Part shown: one piece after another, positions 42,854-52,019 of the stretch
Position numbering within the stretch: the first letter of the stretch is position 1
Layout: every line of letters starts with the position of its first letter
Origin: CAJBIL01 sp044359525
GTDB lineage: Bacteria; Pseudomonadota; Gammaproteobacteria; Burkholderiales; Rhodocyclaceae
DNA length: 64,000 bases
Assembly: GCA_044359525.1 (NCBI GenBank)
Contig: JBIKLY010000001.1
Span: forward strand, 29,868-93,867
Direction: 5' to 3'
Notes under the pieces: model-generated
Told to the model about the DNA's origin: nothing
Databases searched by the model: none
Seen by the model: only the letters and a program-made list of their open reading frames with translations
Translations under genes and position numbers: made by a program

Positions 42854-43420
42854 ATGCGCGCTATTCGTATCCACCGCCGGGTCAGCGGTTTTACGCTGAT
42901 CGAACTGATTGTCGTGATCATCATCATGGCGATTCTTGCGGCCGTGGCGTTGCCGCGCTTCACCAATTTGCAGCGTGATGCACGCATTGCCAAGCTTAAT
43001 GCCGTGCGCGGCAGCGTGGCAGCATCCGCTGCCCTGGTGCATGCGACCGTACTGTCGCGCAACGGGGTGGCTGACGCTGCCGTCTGTCCTGCCGGAGGTG
43101 GCGGGCCGGCCGACAATTCGAGCACGGCAACCGGCACGCTGTGTACCGAAGCCGGTTTGGCAAGCATGGTTTACGGTTATCCGGCGGGTGCTGCTGTCGG
43201 CGGCAACGGGATTCTCTCGGTCGCCGGGCTGACCACAACTTTCAATCCTTCGGCCGCCGATGTTGCTGCCGAGGGCTATACCTATTCGGCTGCAGCCGGG
43301 ATGTCGACCTTTGGCGTCACGGGGGCGCCGGTTGCAGCGAATTGCTTCTTTACCTATACCCAGCCGGCGGCGGCCAATACTGCCCCGCTGATTTCTGCTG
43401 TTACTACGACCGGTTGTTGA
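42854..43420 (+). CDS. mshB: MSHA-type prepilin (MshB position)
   Basis: A 188-residue prepilin. A short basic leader is followed by GFTLIELIVVIIIMAILAAVALPRF, cut by prepilin peptidase after Gly12 and methylated on Phe. The C-terminal domain holds several cysteines, the last two in ANCFFTYTQ and the terminal TTGC, which probably form the pilin D-loop. A strong GGGAG precedes the ATG. It lies 20 bases before the next pilin gene. Confidence 0.88.
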   Translation: MRAIRIHRRVSGFTLIELIVVIIIMAILAAVALPRFTNLQRDARIAKLNAVRGSVAASAALVHATVLSRNGVADAAVCPAGGGGPADNSSTATGTLCTEAGLASMVYGYPAGAAVGGNGILSVAGLTTTFNPSAADVAAEGYTYSAAAGMSTFGVTGAPVAANCFFTYTQPAAANTAPLISAVTTTGC

Positions 43421-43440
43421 TTCAATTTAAGGAGACGCAA

Positions 43441-43887
43441 ATGAAAGCCACTAAACAACAAGGTTTTACCCTGATCGAGCTGATCGTCGTTATCGTCATT
43501 CTCGGTATTCTGTCGGCAACGGCGTTGCCGAAGTTCGTCGATCTCGGAACGGATGCACGCAAGGCGGTGCTGAGCGGTGTTGAGGGCTCGATGCGCGGGG
43601 CGAACAGCATGCTTTATGGTAAAGCGGCGGCGGCAGGGGCGCTGACGGCAGGCCCTACAAACATCTCTGCTGCTGGCGCTAACGTGAGTACGGCTTGGGG
43701 CTATGCGGCGAACGCTACCGAGCTTGCCAAGGTGATGGATATTTCTTCCACCGTTTCCGTGGTTGCGGGGGCGTTTCAGGTCTCTGGCGGTACGCTTGCG
43801 AGCAATTGCCAGATAGCCTATACCGCAGCGACCAGTGCGACCGTGCCACCGGTCTATACTTCGACGGGTGGTGGCAGCGGCTGCTAA
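43441..43887 (+). CDS. mshA: MSHA major pilin-like prepilin MshA
   Basis: A 148-residue prepilin with an eight-residue leader (MKATKQQG) and FTLIELIVVIVILGILSATALPKFVDL. The globular part is Ala/Gly/Thr-rich, with the C-terminal disulfide pair in ASNCQIAYT and the terminal GSGC. Short leader, AAGGAGACGCAA upstream and the following terminator-like hairpin mark it as the probable highly expressed major subunit. Confidence 0.88.
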   Translation: MKATKQQGFTLIELIVVIVILGILSATALPKFVDLGTDARKAVLSGVEGSMRGANSMLYGKAAAAGALTAGPTNISAAGANVSTAWGYAANATELAKVMDISSTVSVVAGAFQVSGGTLASNCQIAYTAATSATVPPVYTSTGGGSGC

Positions 43888-43911
43888 GCCCCGCTTGTCA
43901 TTCGACCCCGG

Positions 43912-44469
43912 ATGGTGGCGCTGATGCAGGGTTTTTTATCCCGGCTACAGCGTCCGGGAAACCAGAAGCCCGGACGCGAGTCCGGGTTTTTTGTTGCGCA
44001 CAGCCGAGGCTTTACGCTGGTTGAGCTGGTCGTCGTCATCGTTGTTGCCGGGATACTGGCGGCGGTGGTGGCGCCGCGTTTTACCGGCGAAACAGGGTTT
44101 GAAGGGCGCGGTTTGCGCGATGAGACCGCTACAGCACTGCGTTTTGCGCAGAAATCGGCGATCGCTTCCCGGCGCTGGGTGTGTCTGTCTTTTACGCCAA
44201 ACGGTGTGATGCCGGCCGGCATGACCGCGAAGGTAGCGACGACGTTCTCCGTCGCGGCCAATTGCGACCCCACACATCCGGCGTTGCCCGGCCCCGCGGG
44301 TGGCGCGTTGGCGGTCGTGGCGCGCAGTGCTGCCTATTCGGCGCAACCGGGAACGACACTGGCGTTCGGTCCGCTTGGCCGACCAACGCTTGGCACGACG
44401 ATTTCGATTCAGGGTTTGCCGGCGAGCCTTGATCTCATCGTCGATGCAGAGACCGGCTATGTGCGCTAA
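43912..44469 (+). CDS. mshC: Minor prepilin (MshC-like)
   Basis: A 185-residue minor pseudopilin with core GFTLVELVVVIVVAGILAAVVAPRF. The leader before the cleavage Gly is about 33 residues, much longer than usual. No in-frame start codon exists between the hairpin at 43969-43986 and the cleavage site, so translation must begin upstream (ATG 43912 or 43924) and read through the hairpin. The GspH-like globular domain has FTPNG and a C-terminal VDAETGYVR. Confidence 0.85.
   Translation: MVALMQGFLSRLQRPGNQKPGRESGFFVAHSRGFTLVELVVVIVVAGILAAVVAPRFTGETGFEGRGLRDETATALRFAQKSAIASRRWVCLSFTPNGVMPAGMTAKVATTFSVAANCDPTHPALPGPAGGALAVVARSAAYSAQPGTTLAFGPLGRPTLGTTISIQGLPASLDLIVDAETGYVR
43950..43992 (+). terminator. 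Attenuator-like hairpin pair between mshA and mshC
   Basis: Terminator: CCCGGAC (43969-43975), loop GCGA, GTCCGGG (43980-43986), then TTTTTT (43987-43992). Alternative: GCGTCCGGG (43950-43958) pairs perfectly over nine bases with CCCGGACGC (43969-43977), which excludes the terminator stem. The region lies within the mshC reading frame, so ribosomes initiating on mshC would also disrupt it. Confidence 0.65.
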
Positions 44470-45118
44470 CCCGCATCGTTGGGGTGCCGCGCCGGTCTGG
44501 TCGACTTCGCCGGAGATCCGTCAGCGTGGGGTGTCGCTGATCGAATTGATCGTTTTCATCATCATTGTCAGCGTGGGTGTCGTTGGCCTGATCAGCGTCA
44601 CCGGTTCGCTCAACCGCTCCAGCGCCGACCCGATGCTGCGCAAGCAAATGGTTGCCATTGCCGAGTCGCTGCTCAACGAAGTGCTGCATCAGCCTTTTAC
44701 CTACTGCGACCCGGATGATGCCCAGGTATCGACGGCAACCAGCGCCGTTGTTGGCGCAGCCGGTTGTGCGGTTCGGGTGGAGGCCCTGGGGCCTGACACC
44801 GCGTTTGGCACGCAGCTCAATGCCGAAACCCGTTACCAGAACCTGAATGGCGGAAATTCGCCGTTCGACAACGTCAACGATTACAACGGATTTGCGATGC
44901 CCGATGCAAATTGCGCCGGGGTCTGTGATGCGCAGGACAGTACGGTACCGATTGCCGCGCTGGCCGGCTATGCTGCGACGGTTGCAATCGCGCCGGCGGG
45001 TGCTGCTTTTAGCGTCGCGGCCGATGCGGCTTTGCAGGTCACGGTTACCGTCACGCGTGCCGGGCAGGATAATTTCGTACTCACTGGTTACCGGTTCCGT
45101 TATGCGCCCCGCAATTAG
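44459..45118 (+). CDS. mshD: Minor prepilin (MshD-like)
   Basis: A 219-residue minor prepilin with a leader of about 25 residues and the core GVSLIELIVFIIIVSVGVVGLISVTG, the type V pseudopilin pattern with GxSLIE. The start ATG at 44459 overlaps the mshC stop by 11 bases. The C-terminal domain has paired cysteines (FTYCDPDD, AAGCAVR, NCAGVC). Confidence 0.85.
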   Translation: MCANPHRWGAAPVWSTSPEIRQRGVSLIELIVFIIIVSVGVVGLISVTGSLNRSSADPMLRKQMVAIAESLLNEVLHQPFTYCDPDDAQVSTATSAVVGAAGCAVRVEALGPDTAFGTQLNAETRYQNLNGGNSPFDNVNDYNGFAMPDANCAGVCDAQDSTVPIAALAGYAATVAIAPAGAAFSVAADAALQVTVTVTRAGQDNFVLTGYRFRYAPRN

Positions 45119-45926
45119 CCCTTCCACGCGGCGAGCACAGCGGGGCGTGACCCTGATCGAGATGCTTGTTGCCATCGTGGTGACCGGTATTTTGCTGGCG
45201 TTGGTCGGCATGTTTACGCGCAATCAGATCACCGGCTATTTCGACGTGGCGGCGCGTGCTGAACTGGCCGATACCGCAGATACGGCTTTGCGGCGTATTG
45301 CGCGCGACCTGCAGGCGGCGCTGCCAAACAGTGTCCGGGTCGATCCAACCAACAGTTTTCTGGAATTCATTCCGATCCGGGATGGTGGTCGCTACCGTGC
45401 GGATCTGCCCGGAAATTTTCTGGATTTTTCGATCGCCGATGCCTCATTCGACGTTCTTGGTCCACCAGTAACCGTCGTCGCAGGCGATAGCCTCGTTGTT
45501 TACAATCTGGGCATTCCGGGGGCCAGTGCCTATGAGGTCGCGCCCTTGACGAATCGCCGTCTGGCCACGGCTGGTGGCGCTTCCGTCACCTTTACGTCGG
45601 TTGCCGGTTCGCCGCTGCCGTTTTCGTCGCCGAGCAGCCGCTTCCAGATCGTTACTACGCCGGTCTCGTATGTCTGTGCGGCCGGTCGTCTGTTGCGCTA
45701 TGCGGGTTATGGCTACCCCAGCCCGGCGACGCTGACTGCAACAACGGCATTTGGTGCAACGGCTCCCGCCGTGCTGGCGACCAATGTGAGCGCCTGCACT
45801 TTTGCCTATGCGCCTGGTGTGTTGCAGCGGAATGGTCTCGTTTCCATCAGCCTGACGTTGACGCACCCGACGACTGGTGAAACGGTGACCTTGTATCATC
45901 AGGTCGATGTGGTGAATACACCATGA
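45102..45926 (+). CDS. mshO: Minor prepilin (MshO-like)
   Basis: A 274-residue prepilin with leader MRPAISPSTRRAQRG and core VTLIEMLVAIVVTGILLALVGMF, as in GspJ/MshO. The segment LRRIARDLQAALPNSVRV is characteristic of this class. It starts 17 bases inside mshD and its stop overlaps mshP (ATGA). Confidence 0.87.
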   Translation: MRPAISPSTRRAQRGVTLIEMLVAIVVTGILLALVGMFTRNQITGYFDVAARAELADTADTALRRIARDLQAALPNSVRVDPTNSFLEFIPIRDGGRYRADLPGNFLDFSIADASFDVLGPPVTVVAGDSLVVYNLGIPGASAYEVAPLTNRRLATAGGASVTFTSVAGSPLPFSSPSSRFQIVTTPVSYVCAAGRLLRYAGYGYPSPATLTATTAFGATAPAVLATNVSACTFAYAPGVLQRNGLVSISLTLTHPTTGETVTLYHQVDVVNTP

Positions 45927-46420
45927 ATTCACGGACCCTTTCAAACACCTCCTTGCGCCACCTTCAGTCCGGGGTGTCGATCATTACAGCGATATTTCTG
46001 CTGTTGCTTTTTTCCGGGCTGGCCGCGTTCATGGCGAGCCTGGTAAGTTCGTCCCATATTTCTTCCGCGCAGGATGCGATCGGTGCGCGAACGTATCAGG
46101 TCGCACAGGCGGGGGTGGATTGGGGACTGTTCCAGCTTGATCCGAACGGGGACACTGCGGCCTTGCCTGACTGTTTTGCAACCAATACGACGGTGCTGCC
46201 GACGGCCATTCCGGGTTACACCGTATCGGTAGCGTGTACGCGTTACCCCCTGGCCCCCGCGGTTTCCTATGATGAGGCGGGTCGAACGATCCGGATTTTC
46301 GAAATAACCGCCACGGCAACTGCGGTCGGTTCGTCGCCTGTCGTCGTCGAACGGCAGGCTTCGGTGCGTGTCGAGAAGTGTCGCGACGCCAGTCTGCTGG
46401 TTGCGCCTTTCGATTGCTGA
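45923..46420 (+). CDS. mshP: MshP-like (PilX-type) protein
   Basis: A 165-residue protein with an N-terminal helix (GVSIITAIFLLLLFSGLAAFM) resembling PilX/MshP minor components that lack the standard cleavage motif. AGVDWGLFQL after the helix is a typical PilX-like feature. Cys-rich C-terminal part. Translationally coupled to mshO. Confidence 0.82.
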   Translation: MNSRTLSNTSLRHLQSGVSIITAIFLLLLFSGLAAFMASLVSSSHISSAQDAIGARTYQVAQAGVDWGLFQLDPNGDTAALPDCFATNTTVLPTAIPGYTVSVACTRYPLAPAVSYDEAGRTIRIFEITATATAVGSSPVVVERQASVRVEKCRDASLLVAPFDC

Positions 46421-46473
46421 GCGAATGAACACAAGCTGACGTGATGAATAAGAGGCGTCCTCGGGAGACTGTA

Positions 46474-49400
46474 ATGAATATCGGCAAACTTGCTCGCCTG
46501 CTTTGTGTTCTGGTGCTGGCCGCACCCCTGCAGGCGACTGCAGTGACTTACGTGATGGATACGATCGTTGCCAACTGGATTGACTCCAGCACCCACAACA
46601 AAATTACCTCGGTCAGCGCGCCCTACAAATTCACCGGCACCGGTTGCGGAACGGCGCCACCAACGCTCGATGACGTGATCAGCGACTCGATTCCGATTGG
46701 TTTCAACTTCATGTACGGCGGTGTTGTTTTCAGCAACCTGCGTGTCATGAGCAATGGTCGCCTGCAGTTCGGGAATACGACCTGCGGCTCGGGAACCCAG
46801 AATATCGGGCCGCCACAGACGTTTCCGTACGGTTATCCCGATGCCAACATGAACTACACGATGCGCATCTACGGCGGCGACCTGGATGCGACGCTGAAGA
46901 AAAGTGCGGCAACAGATCCCCTGGACTCGGTCAATGCTTACCCGACCACCTGCACCAGTCGTGCGTCCTGCTATATCAGTTATGCCCTCACCGGTACTGC
47001 ACCGAATCGCAGTTTTGTCGTGACCTGGAACAATGTTCCCGAGTGGGTCAATAACACGCAGACCGCCGGTAACTTCAACTTGCAGATCATCCTGCAGGAG
47101 AACGGTGAGTTCATCTATCAGTTCGGTGTGACCAACTATGCCAGCACCGGTCGTGCGCAGGTCGGCTGGCAGGTCGATACGCAGGACTACGAGGCGTCGG
47201 CCGTCGGCCTGCCGGCATCCGGCACCGCTTTCAAATACTACATCCCGCGGCCGGTCGCCGAGTACCGGATGGAGCAGTCGCTCTGGAGCGGCACGGCGGG
47301 CGAGGTTCTCGATAGCAGCGGTAATGCCCGGCATGCGTCACGGCTCGTGGTCGGGATGGGTGTGGTCGCGCCGCAGACTGTGCCCAACGCCGCCGGATAC
47401 ATCTGCCGCGGGGCGAATATTTCTGTCAATCCCGGTCCCGCACCGAGCGCCGACTTCATCGGGGCGATTGCTACGCCACTCAATATGGCCACGGACGTGG
47501 GCAGCGCCGGAACCATCAGTTTCTGGTACAAGCCGGTCAGCGCGGCGACCTGGACCGGCGTTACCGCCGTGCCGGCGATGTTGTTCGACGCGACAACGGC
47601 CAGTGGCGAGTATTTTTATCTGGCAAAAACGAAGAGTGGCGCGACCGCGCAATTGCGCTTTGTCGTTCGTGACAGCCTCGGGAATACTCGCGTTGCAACG
47701 GCCGCGGCGCCGACGCTCAACGCGTCAGGGTCGGCGCATATCGGTGTGACCTGGAGCTTTAATCCGCTGGCCGCGGCCAATTCCGATTTTGTCCGCATCT
47801 ACGTCAATGGTGTCAAGGCGGGTGAGTCGACGTTCACTACGGCAGCAGGGATTTCTCCTGCCCTGGGCAGCTTGTACATTGGCGATAACCGCAGCAGCTT
47901 CGTGGAAAATGCACTTTACGGCAACGCCGCCAACGGCGTGATTGATGAGTTTCGTGTGTATAACTATGCGGGGGCGCTCGGCCTGATCCTGCGTGACATG
48001 AACCAGGCCAATGTCTGCCTTGATCACTATGCGATCCAGCATGCGGGTACCGGCTTTACCTGTACCCCCAACCAGGTGACTGTGCAGACCCATACAGGTG
48101 GCCACGGGCTGGTGATCATGCCGAACAACACGACCATGGTTCGTTTGAAGACCAGCACCGGGGTCGGTGACTGGTCGCTGATCAGCGGGTACGGGGTGTT
48201 GAACAACGGGGCTGCCAATGATGGCGATGCCACCTACATTTTCAACGGCGAGTATCAGGCAGTGTTCGGTCTGACGCATCCCGTTTCGGGCACCGTCAAT
48301 ATCAGTGTCACCGACGGACAGATCATTGAGCTTGCGGGTGAGGATCCGGACCTCGTCTTGTCCAGTTGCGGTACGACTGCTGCGTTCAATGCCTGTGAGA
48401 AAACTGCAGTGCAGTGCGTTCCACAGAAACCGCCGGTCAACAAGTACGATCATCTATTCACCAAGCTGGCAACAACCGCATTTGACCTCGATTTTGTTGC
48501 CCTGAAAAATGACGGGACGCTGGACACCGGCTTCAATGGTCAGGCGAGCGTCAGTCTGCTGGCCAATTTGTCGAATGTCGCGATCAACAGCTCGACAAAT
48601 TGTCCAACTGCAGCATCCGCCTCGACCGTGTCACTCGGTACGTTGACTTTTAGTGCCGGGCGGGCGACCAAAAATGTTGGTGCGGCAGCTTTCAGTAGCG
48701 TTGCGCCAAACTACAGCGCGTACAAGGACGTTCGCGTCAATTTTGCTTGTGACGTGGCCAATTGCGGGCAGGTGATCAATGTCTGCTCGAGTGACAATTT
48801 TTCAGTTCGCCCGCAAGGCTTCACCGTCGGTGTGACAAAAACAGACGCCAGTGCGTTGAACAACGCTTCCTTCTCTGCCGGAACGCCGTCCTTGCGAGCC
48901 GGCGATGATTTCCTGATTACGGCAACCGCCGTGGCTGGTTACAACGGTGCGCCGACCATTATCCGTACCGTCGGGGCGCAGACAATCGCGTCGCATTTGT
49001 CGGCGACTGATTATGTTGGCAACCTGCGTGACGCTTCGGGCAGCAGCACCGTCTCCCTTGGCTCGGCGACGGTGACGAGCGGTCTGTCAACCGGAACGCT
49101 CCAGTATCACGATTACGGGCAGTTCCGCTTGAAGGCAGGCGCCGTGCGCGACAGCGTCTTTGCCGCAGCCGACGGCGGGAACGGTGATTGTGTACTCGGC
49201 AGCACTTCGAATACTGCCAGCGGCGGACAGTTCGGCTGCGATGTGGCCAATCAGGCTGATACCGGCCTGTTCGGGCGTTTTTATCCGAGTTATTTTGCCG
49301 TTGCCGGTACGCTGACCCCGGCTTGTGCAGGCGGTACCTTCAGCTATTTTGGCCAGCCTTTTACGCTGAATTACACCGTGTCGGCGATGAGCTTTCCCAA

Positions 49401-50232
49401 TCCGCAACTGGTGGATACGACGGTAATGACACGCTATGGCGCGGGTACGGTGAGTGTGGTTGCCTATGATGGCAGCGCATTGGTTGATTTGTCCGGCAAT
49501 ATTCGCGACGCGGCGACGGGCGTCAATCGGGCGGATGTCGGGGCCTGGGCTAATGGTGTCTTTTCGCCGACTGCGACAAGCGATGCGTACACACGCGGCG
49601 TTCCCGCTGCGCCCGTGGTCGCCGGCTATGTGGCGATTAGTGCAACCGGGCCGGACGGGGTGATCGTTCAGCGTGCCACGGGCTCCAAGACGATCGCCGA
49701 CGACAGAAATTTCAAGGCGGGAACGCCCGCCTGTGCCGCCGCCTGCACGCATAAAAAAGTTGCCGGCGTACCGACGCGCTTCCGTTACGGCCGCCTGTCG
49801 CTGGGCAATGCCTACGGTTCGGAGCTGCTTGACTTGCCGATTCCGCTGCAGGCCCAATACTGGGCTGCCGCGGGGTATTACGTTACGAATCGCGACGATG
49901 TCTGCACGGCAATTAATCCGTCAAGCATCAAGCTTGCGGGGTTTTCACAGAATCTGGCTGCCTGTGAAACGCAGTTCTCGCCGACCGGCTTACAGACGCT
50001 GGTCGGCGGCAAGCTGCCGTTACGGATGACGCGTCCTGGCGCGGGCAATAATGGCGGGGTTGGGCTGGAGTTGAATATTGGCAGTGTCGCTGCGGGGACA
50101 ACCTGTGTTGCGGCCGCCTCATCGCCTGCAACGGCCGCCAGTTTGCCGTGGTTTGGTATCGTCAATCCGGCTGCCCGGGCAAGCTTTGGCGCATTCAAAA
50201 CGCCGTTGATCTATCGCCGTGAAGTGTATTGA
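46474..50232 (+). CDS. mshQ: MshQ-like large exported protein with LamG-type domain (DUF6701)
   Basis: A 1252-residue exported protein with a signal peptide (about 1-23). The beta-rich N-terminal domain (about 25-260) includes VMSNGRLQFGN. A LamG/concanavalin-like domain (about 260-515: AEYRMEQSLWSG, GTISFWYKPVS, NGVIDEFRVYNYA) is followed by a long Cys-containing region ending ARASFGAFKTPLIYRREVY, the DUF6701 signature. GGGAG precedes the ATG 46474; the ATG at 46441 is less likely. Probably a tip or surface adhesin of the pilus. Largest gene in the window. Confidence 0.87.
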   Translation: MNIGKLARLLCVLVLAAPLQATAVTYVMDTIVANWIDSSTHNKITSVSAPYKFTGTGCGTAPPTLDDVISDSIPIGFNFMYGGVVFSNLRVMSNGRLQFGNTTCGSGTQNIGPPQTFPYGYPDANMNYTMRIYGGDLDATLKKSAATDPLDSVNAYPTTCTSRASCYISYALTGTAPNRSFVVTWNNVPEWVNNTQTAGNFNLQIILQENGEFIYQFGVTNYASTGRAQVGWQVDTQDYEASAVGLPASGTAFKYYIPRPVAEYRMEQSLWSGTAGEVLDSSGNARHASRLVVGMGVVAPQTVPNAAGYICRGANISVNPGPAPSADFIGAIATPLNMATDVGSAGTISFWYKPVSAATWTGVTAVPAMLFDATTASGEYFYLAKTKSGATAQLRFVVRDSLGNTRVATAAAPTLNASGSAHIGVTWSFNPLAAANSDFVRIYVNGVKAGESTFTTAAGISPALGSLYIGDNRSSFVENALYGNAANGVIDEFRVYNYAGALGLILRDMNQANVCLDHYAIQHAGTGFTCTPNQVTVQTHTGGHGLVIMPNNTTMVRLKTSTGVGDWSLISGYGVLNNGAANDGDATYIFNGEYQAVFGLTHPVSGTVNISVTDGQIIELAGEDPDLVLSSCGTTAAFNACEKTAVQCVPQKPPVNKYDHLFTKLATTAFDLDFVALKNDGTLDTGFNGQASVSLLANLSNVAINSSTNCPTAASASTVSLGTLTFSAGRATKNVGAAAFSSVAPNYSAYKDVRVNFACDVANCGQVINVCSSDNFSVRPQGFTVGVTKTDASALNNASFSAGTPSLRAGDDFLITATAVAGYNGAPTIIRTVGAQTIASHLSATDYVGNLRDASGSSTVSLGSATVTSGLSTGTLQYHDYGQFRLKAGAVRDSVFAAADGGNGDCVLGSTSNTASGGQFGCDVANQADTGLFGRFYPSYFAVAGTLTPACAGGTFSYFGQPFTLNYTVSAMSFPNPQLVDTTVMTRYGAGTVSVVAYDGSALVDLSGNIRDAATGVNRADVGAWANGVFSPTATSDAYTRGVPAAPVVAGYVAISATGPDGVIVQRATGSKTIADDRNFKAGTPACAAACTHKKVAGVPTRFRYGRLSLGNAYGSELLDLPIPLQAQYWAAAGYYVTNRDDVCTAINPSSIKLAGFSQNLAACETQFSPTGLQTLVGGKLPLRMTRPGAGNNGGVGLELNIGSVAAGTTCVAAASSPATAASLPWFGIVNPAARASFGAFKTPLIYRREVY

Positions 50233-50346
50233 GGGCTGTTTTTGTGGTGTATCACCACCCGTGGCGCTTGCTTTGGTATTCTGGCCGGTATTTGAGGAAT
50301 ATTTCCTTGTTATTTAGCTAGTTAAAAAGTATCCTTCAACTAAATT

Positions 50347-51309
50347 GTGAGTATGGGCAAAGGGATGCTTTCATTTCTTTCCGTTCGACGTGAGCCTGGC
50401 TGGATGGCCGTGTTGCCGCTTGGCGACCGTATTGCGCTTGCCCATGTGGTGCGCGGCGTTGGTGTCCGGCCGGAAATTCGCATGCTTGACTCTTTTCGAA
50501 TTGAAACCAGCAGTGTCGAGGCGCTGCAGCGGCTGCGTCGTGCGCGCCGGCTCAAGGCGTATGCCTGCACGACCTTGATGGCGACAGGCGAATATTCCCT
50601 GTCACAGCTTGACGCACCAAACGTACCACTGACCGAGCGCAAGGAAGCCGTGCGCTGGGCGCTCAAGGGTGTGGTTGACTACCCGGTCGATCGGGCCTGT
50701 ATCGATGTGCTCGAAATTCCGATGGACGCAGGCGGCACCGGGCGGCAGGCGAGTGTTTTTGGGGTTTCTGCCGCCGATGGCGTTGTTGTGGCGCGGGCCC
50801 GTCCGTTTGCCGAGGCAGGGGTATCGCTGGCGGCAATTGATATTCCGGAGTTGGCACAGCGCAATGTGGCCGCACTTTTTGAGGATGAAAACCGGGGTCT
50901 CGCATTTTTGCGCCTCGATGAATCCGGTGGCCTGCTAACCCTGACCTTCCACGGCGAACTGATTGCTGCACGGCGGGTTGAAGTCTCGGCCGTGCAACTG
51001 GCGGACGGCGATCCGGCCCGGCGGACGCAGGCGATGGAGCGGTTGGTGCTCGATCTGCAACGGAGTCTTGATAATTTTGATCGGCAGTACAGCTTCATCC
51101 CGATTTCGAAACTGGTGGCTGCCGCCTATCCGCCGGTTGAAGATCTCGCTTCGGGGCTGGCCGAAAGTCTCTATGTTCCCGTGGTGCCGATGGATATGGC
51201 GCAGGTGATCGATTTTCATGCGGTACCCGAGTTGCGTGATACGCATCGCCAGGCCATGAATCTGTTGCTGATCGGTGCGGCGCTGCGCACCGGCGAGGTG
51301 AACGAATGA
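50347..51309 (+). CDS. mshI: MshI-like (PilM-type actin-fold) protein
   Basis: A 320-residue cytoplasmic protein of PilM/MshI type, linking the ATPase to the inner-membrane assembly complex. Segments FGVSAADGVVVARARPFAEAG and SLAAIDIPELAQRNVAALF suit the actin-like fold. The start is ambiguous: GTG 50347, ATG 50353 or ATG 50365, none with a good Shine-Dalgarno. It follows a 114-bp gap after mshQ that may hold a promoter. It overlaps the next gene by four bases. Confidence 0.8.
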   Translation: MSMGKGMLSFLSVRREPGWMAVLPLGDRIALAHVVRGVGVRPEIRMLDSFRIETSSVEALQRLRRARRLKAYACTTLMATGEYSLSQLDAPNVPLTERKEAVRWALKGVVDYPVDRACIDVLEIPMDAGGTGRQASVFGVSAADGVVVARARPFAEAGVSLAAIDIPELAQRNVAALFEDENRGLAFLRLDESGGLLTLTFHGELIAARRVEVSAVQLADGDPARRTQAMERLVLDLQRSLDNFDRQYSFIPISKLVAAAYPPVEDLASGLAESLYVPVVPMDMAQVIDFHAVPELRDTHRQAMNLLLIGAALRTGEVNE

Positions 51310-52019
51310 CGCAGCAGATCAATCTTTACGAAGCGCGCTTGCGGCCACGTCATGAGGCGGCGACGGCGCGCAATTTCGGTATCGGTGCCGTAGCCCTGTT
51401 TTGCATAATGAGTTTTTCTGCGGCTTATACCCGCATTGCCGCAGACCGGAGCGTGGCGGAGCTGGCGACGCTGCAGGCCGAGGTGCGTGCCGAGCAGGAG
51501 CGTTTGACCGCGCTGGCAAAAACCGTTGCCGAACGTACGGTGACGCCCTCCCTGGCGGCAGAACTGGCGAAATCACGCAGTCTTCTTCTGGCGCGGCAGG
51601 AGGTCATGGATGTCCTCGTCTCGGGCCGGATCGGGAATGTTGAGGGCTTCTCCGGCGTGATGTTTGGTTTTGCTCGTCAGGCGCAGTCGGATGTCTGGCT
51701 GACCGGCTTCTCGGTAACCGGTGGCGGCGAGGAGGTTGAAATTCGCGGACGTCTGCTTGATCCGACGAAGCTTCCGGCTTATGTTCAGCGACTGAGCAGC
51801 GAGCCGGTCTTTCGTGGCCGTCGTTTTGCAACGCTGGATATGCGTAGTGTCGAGCCCGAGGCGCCGAAAGCTGAAGTGGTAGTTGCCGCTCAGCCGGCGG
51901 TCAAGCCCGTTGTGCCAGTGCCCCCGCAGCCCCGATATGTTGAGTTTTCCTTGCGTTCGGCGCATGCAGTCAGCAGCCTTGCCAAGGAATCCGGCACTGC
52001 CGGCGGGGGGCAGCAATGA
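51306..52019 (+). CDS. PilN-like protein (MshI2)
   Basis: A 237-residue bitopic inner-membrane protein: INLYEARLRPR at the N-terminus (the PilN segment that docks on PilM), one membrane helix (about 25-45), a coiled coil (about 48-95) and a ferredoxin-like periplasmic domain (VWLTGFSVTGGGEEVEIRGR). The tail is Pro/Val-rich. It occupies the second MshI position known in some MSHA loci. Confidence 0.82.
   Translation: MTQQINLYEARLRPRHEAATARNFGIGAVALFCIMSFSAAYTRIAADRSVAELATLQAEVRAEQERLTALAKTVAERTVTPSLAAELAKSRSLLLARQEVMDVLVSGRIGNVEGFSGVMFGFARQAQSDVWLTGFSVTGGGEEVEIRGRLLDPTKLPAYVQRLSSEPVFRGRRFATLDMRSVEPEAPKAEVVVAAQPAVKPVVPVPPQPRYVEFSLRSAHAVSSLAKESGTAGGGQQ

Noticed and set aside
50233..50346. GTGGTG/CACCAC hairpin after mshQ as a terminator
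   Set aside because: Only six pairs with a three-base loop, and no T-run follows on the plus strand.
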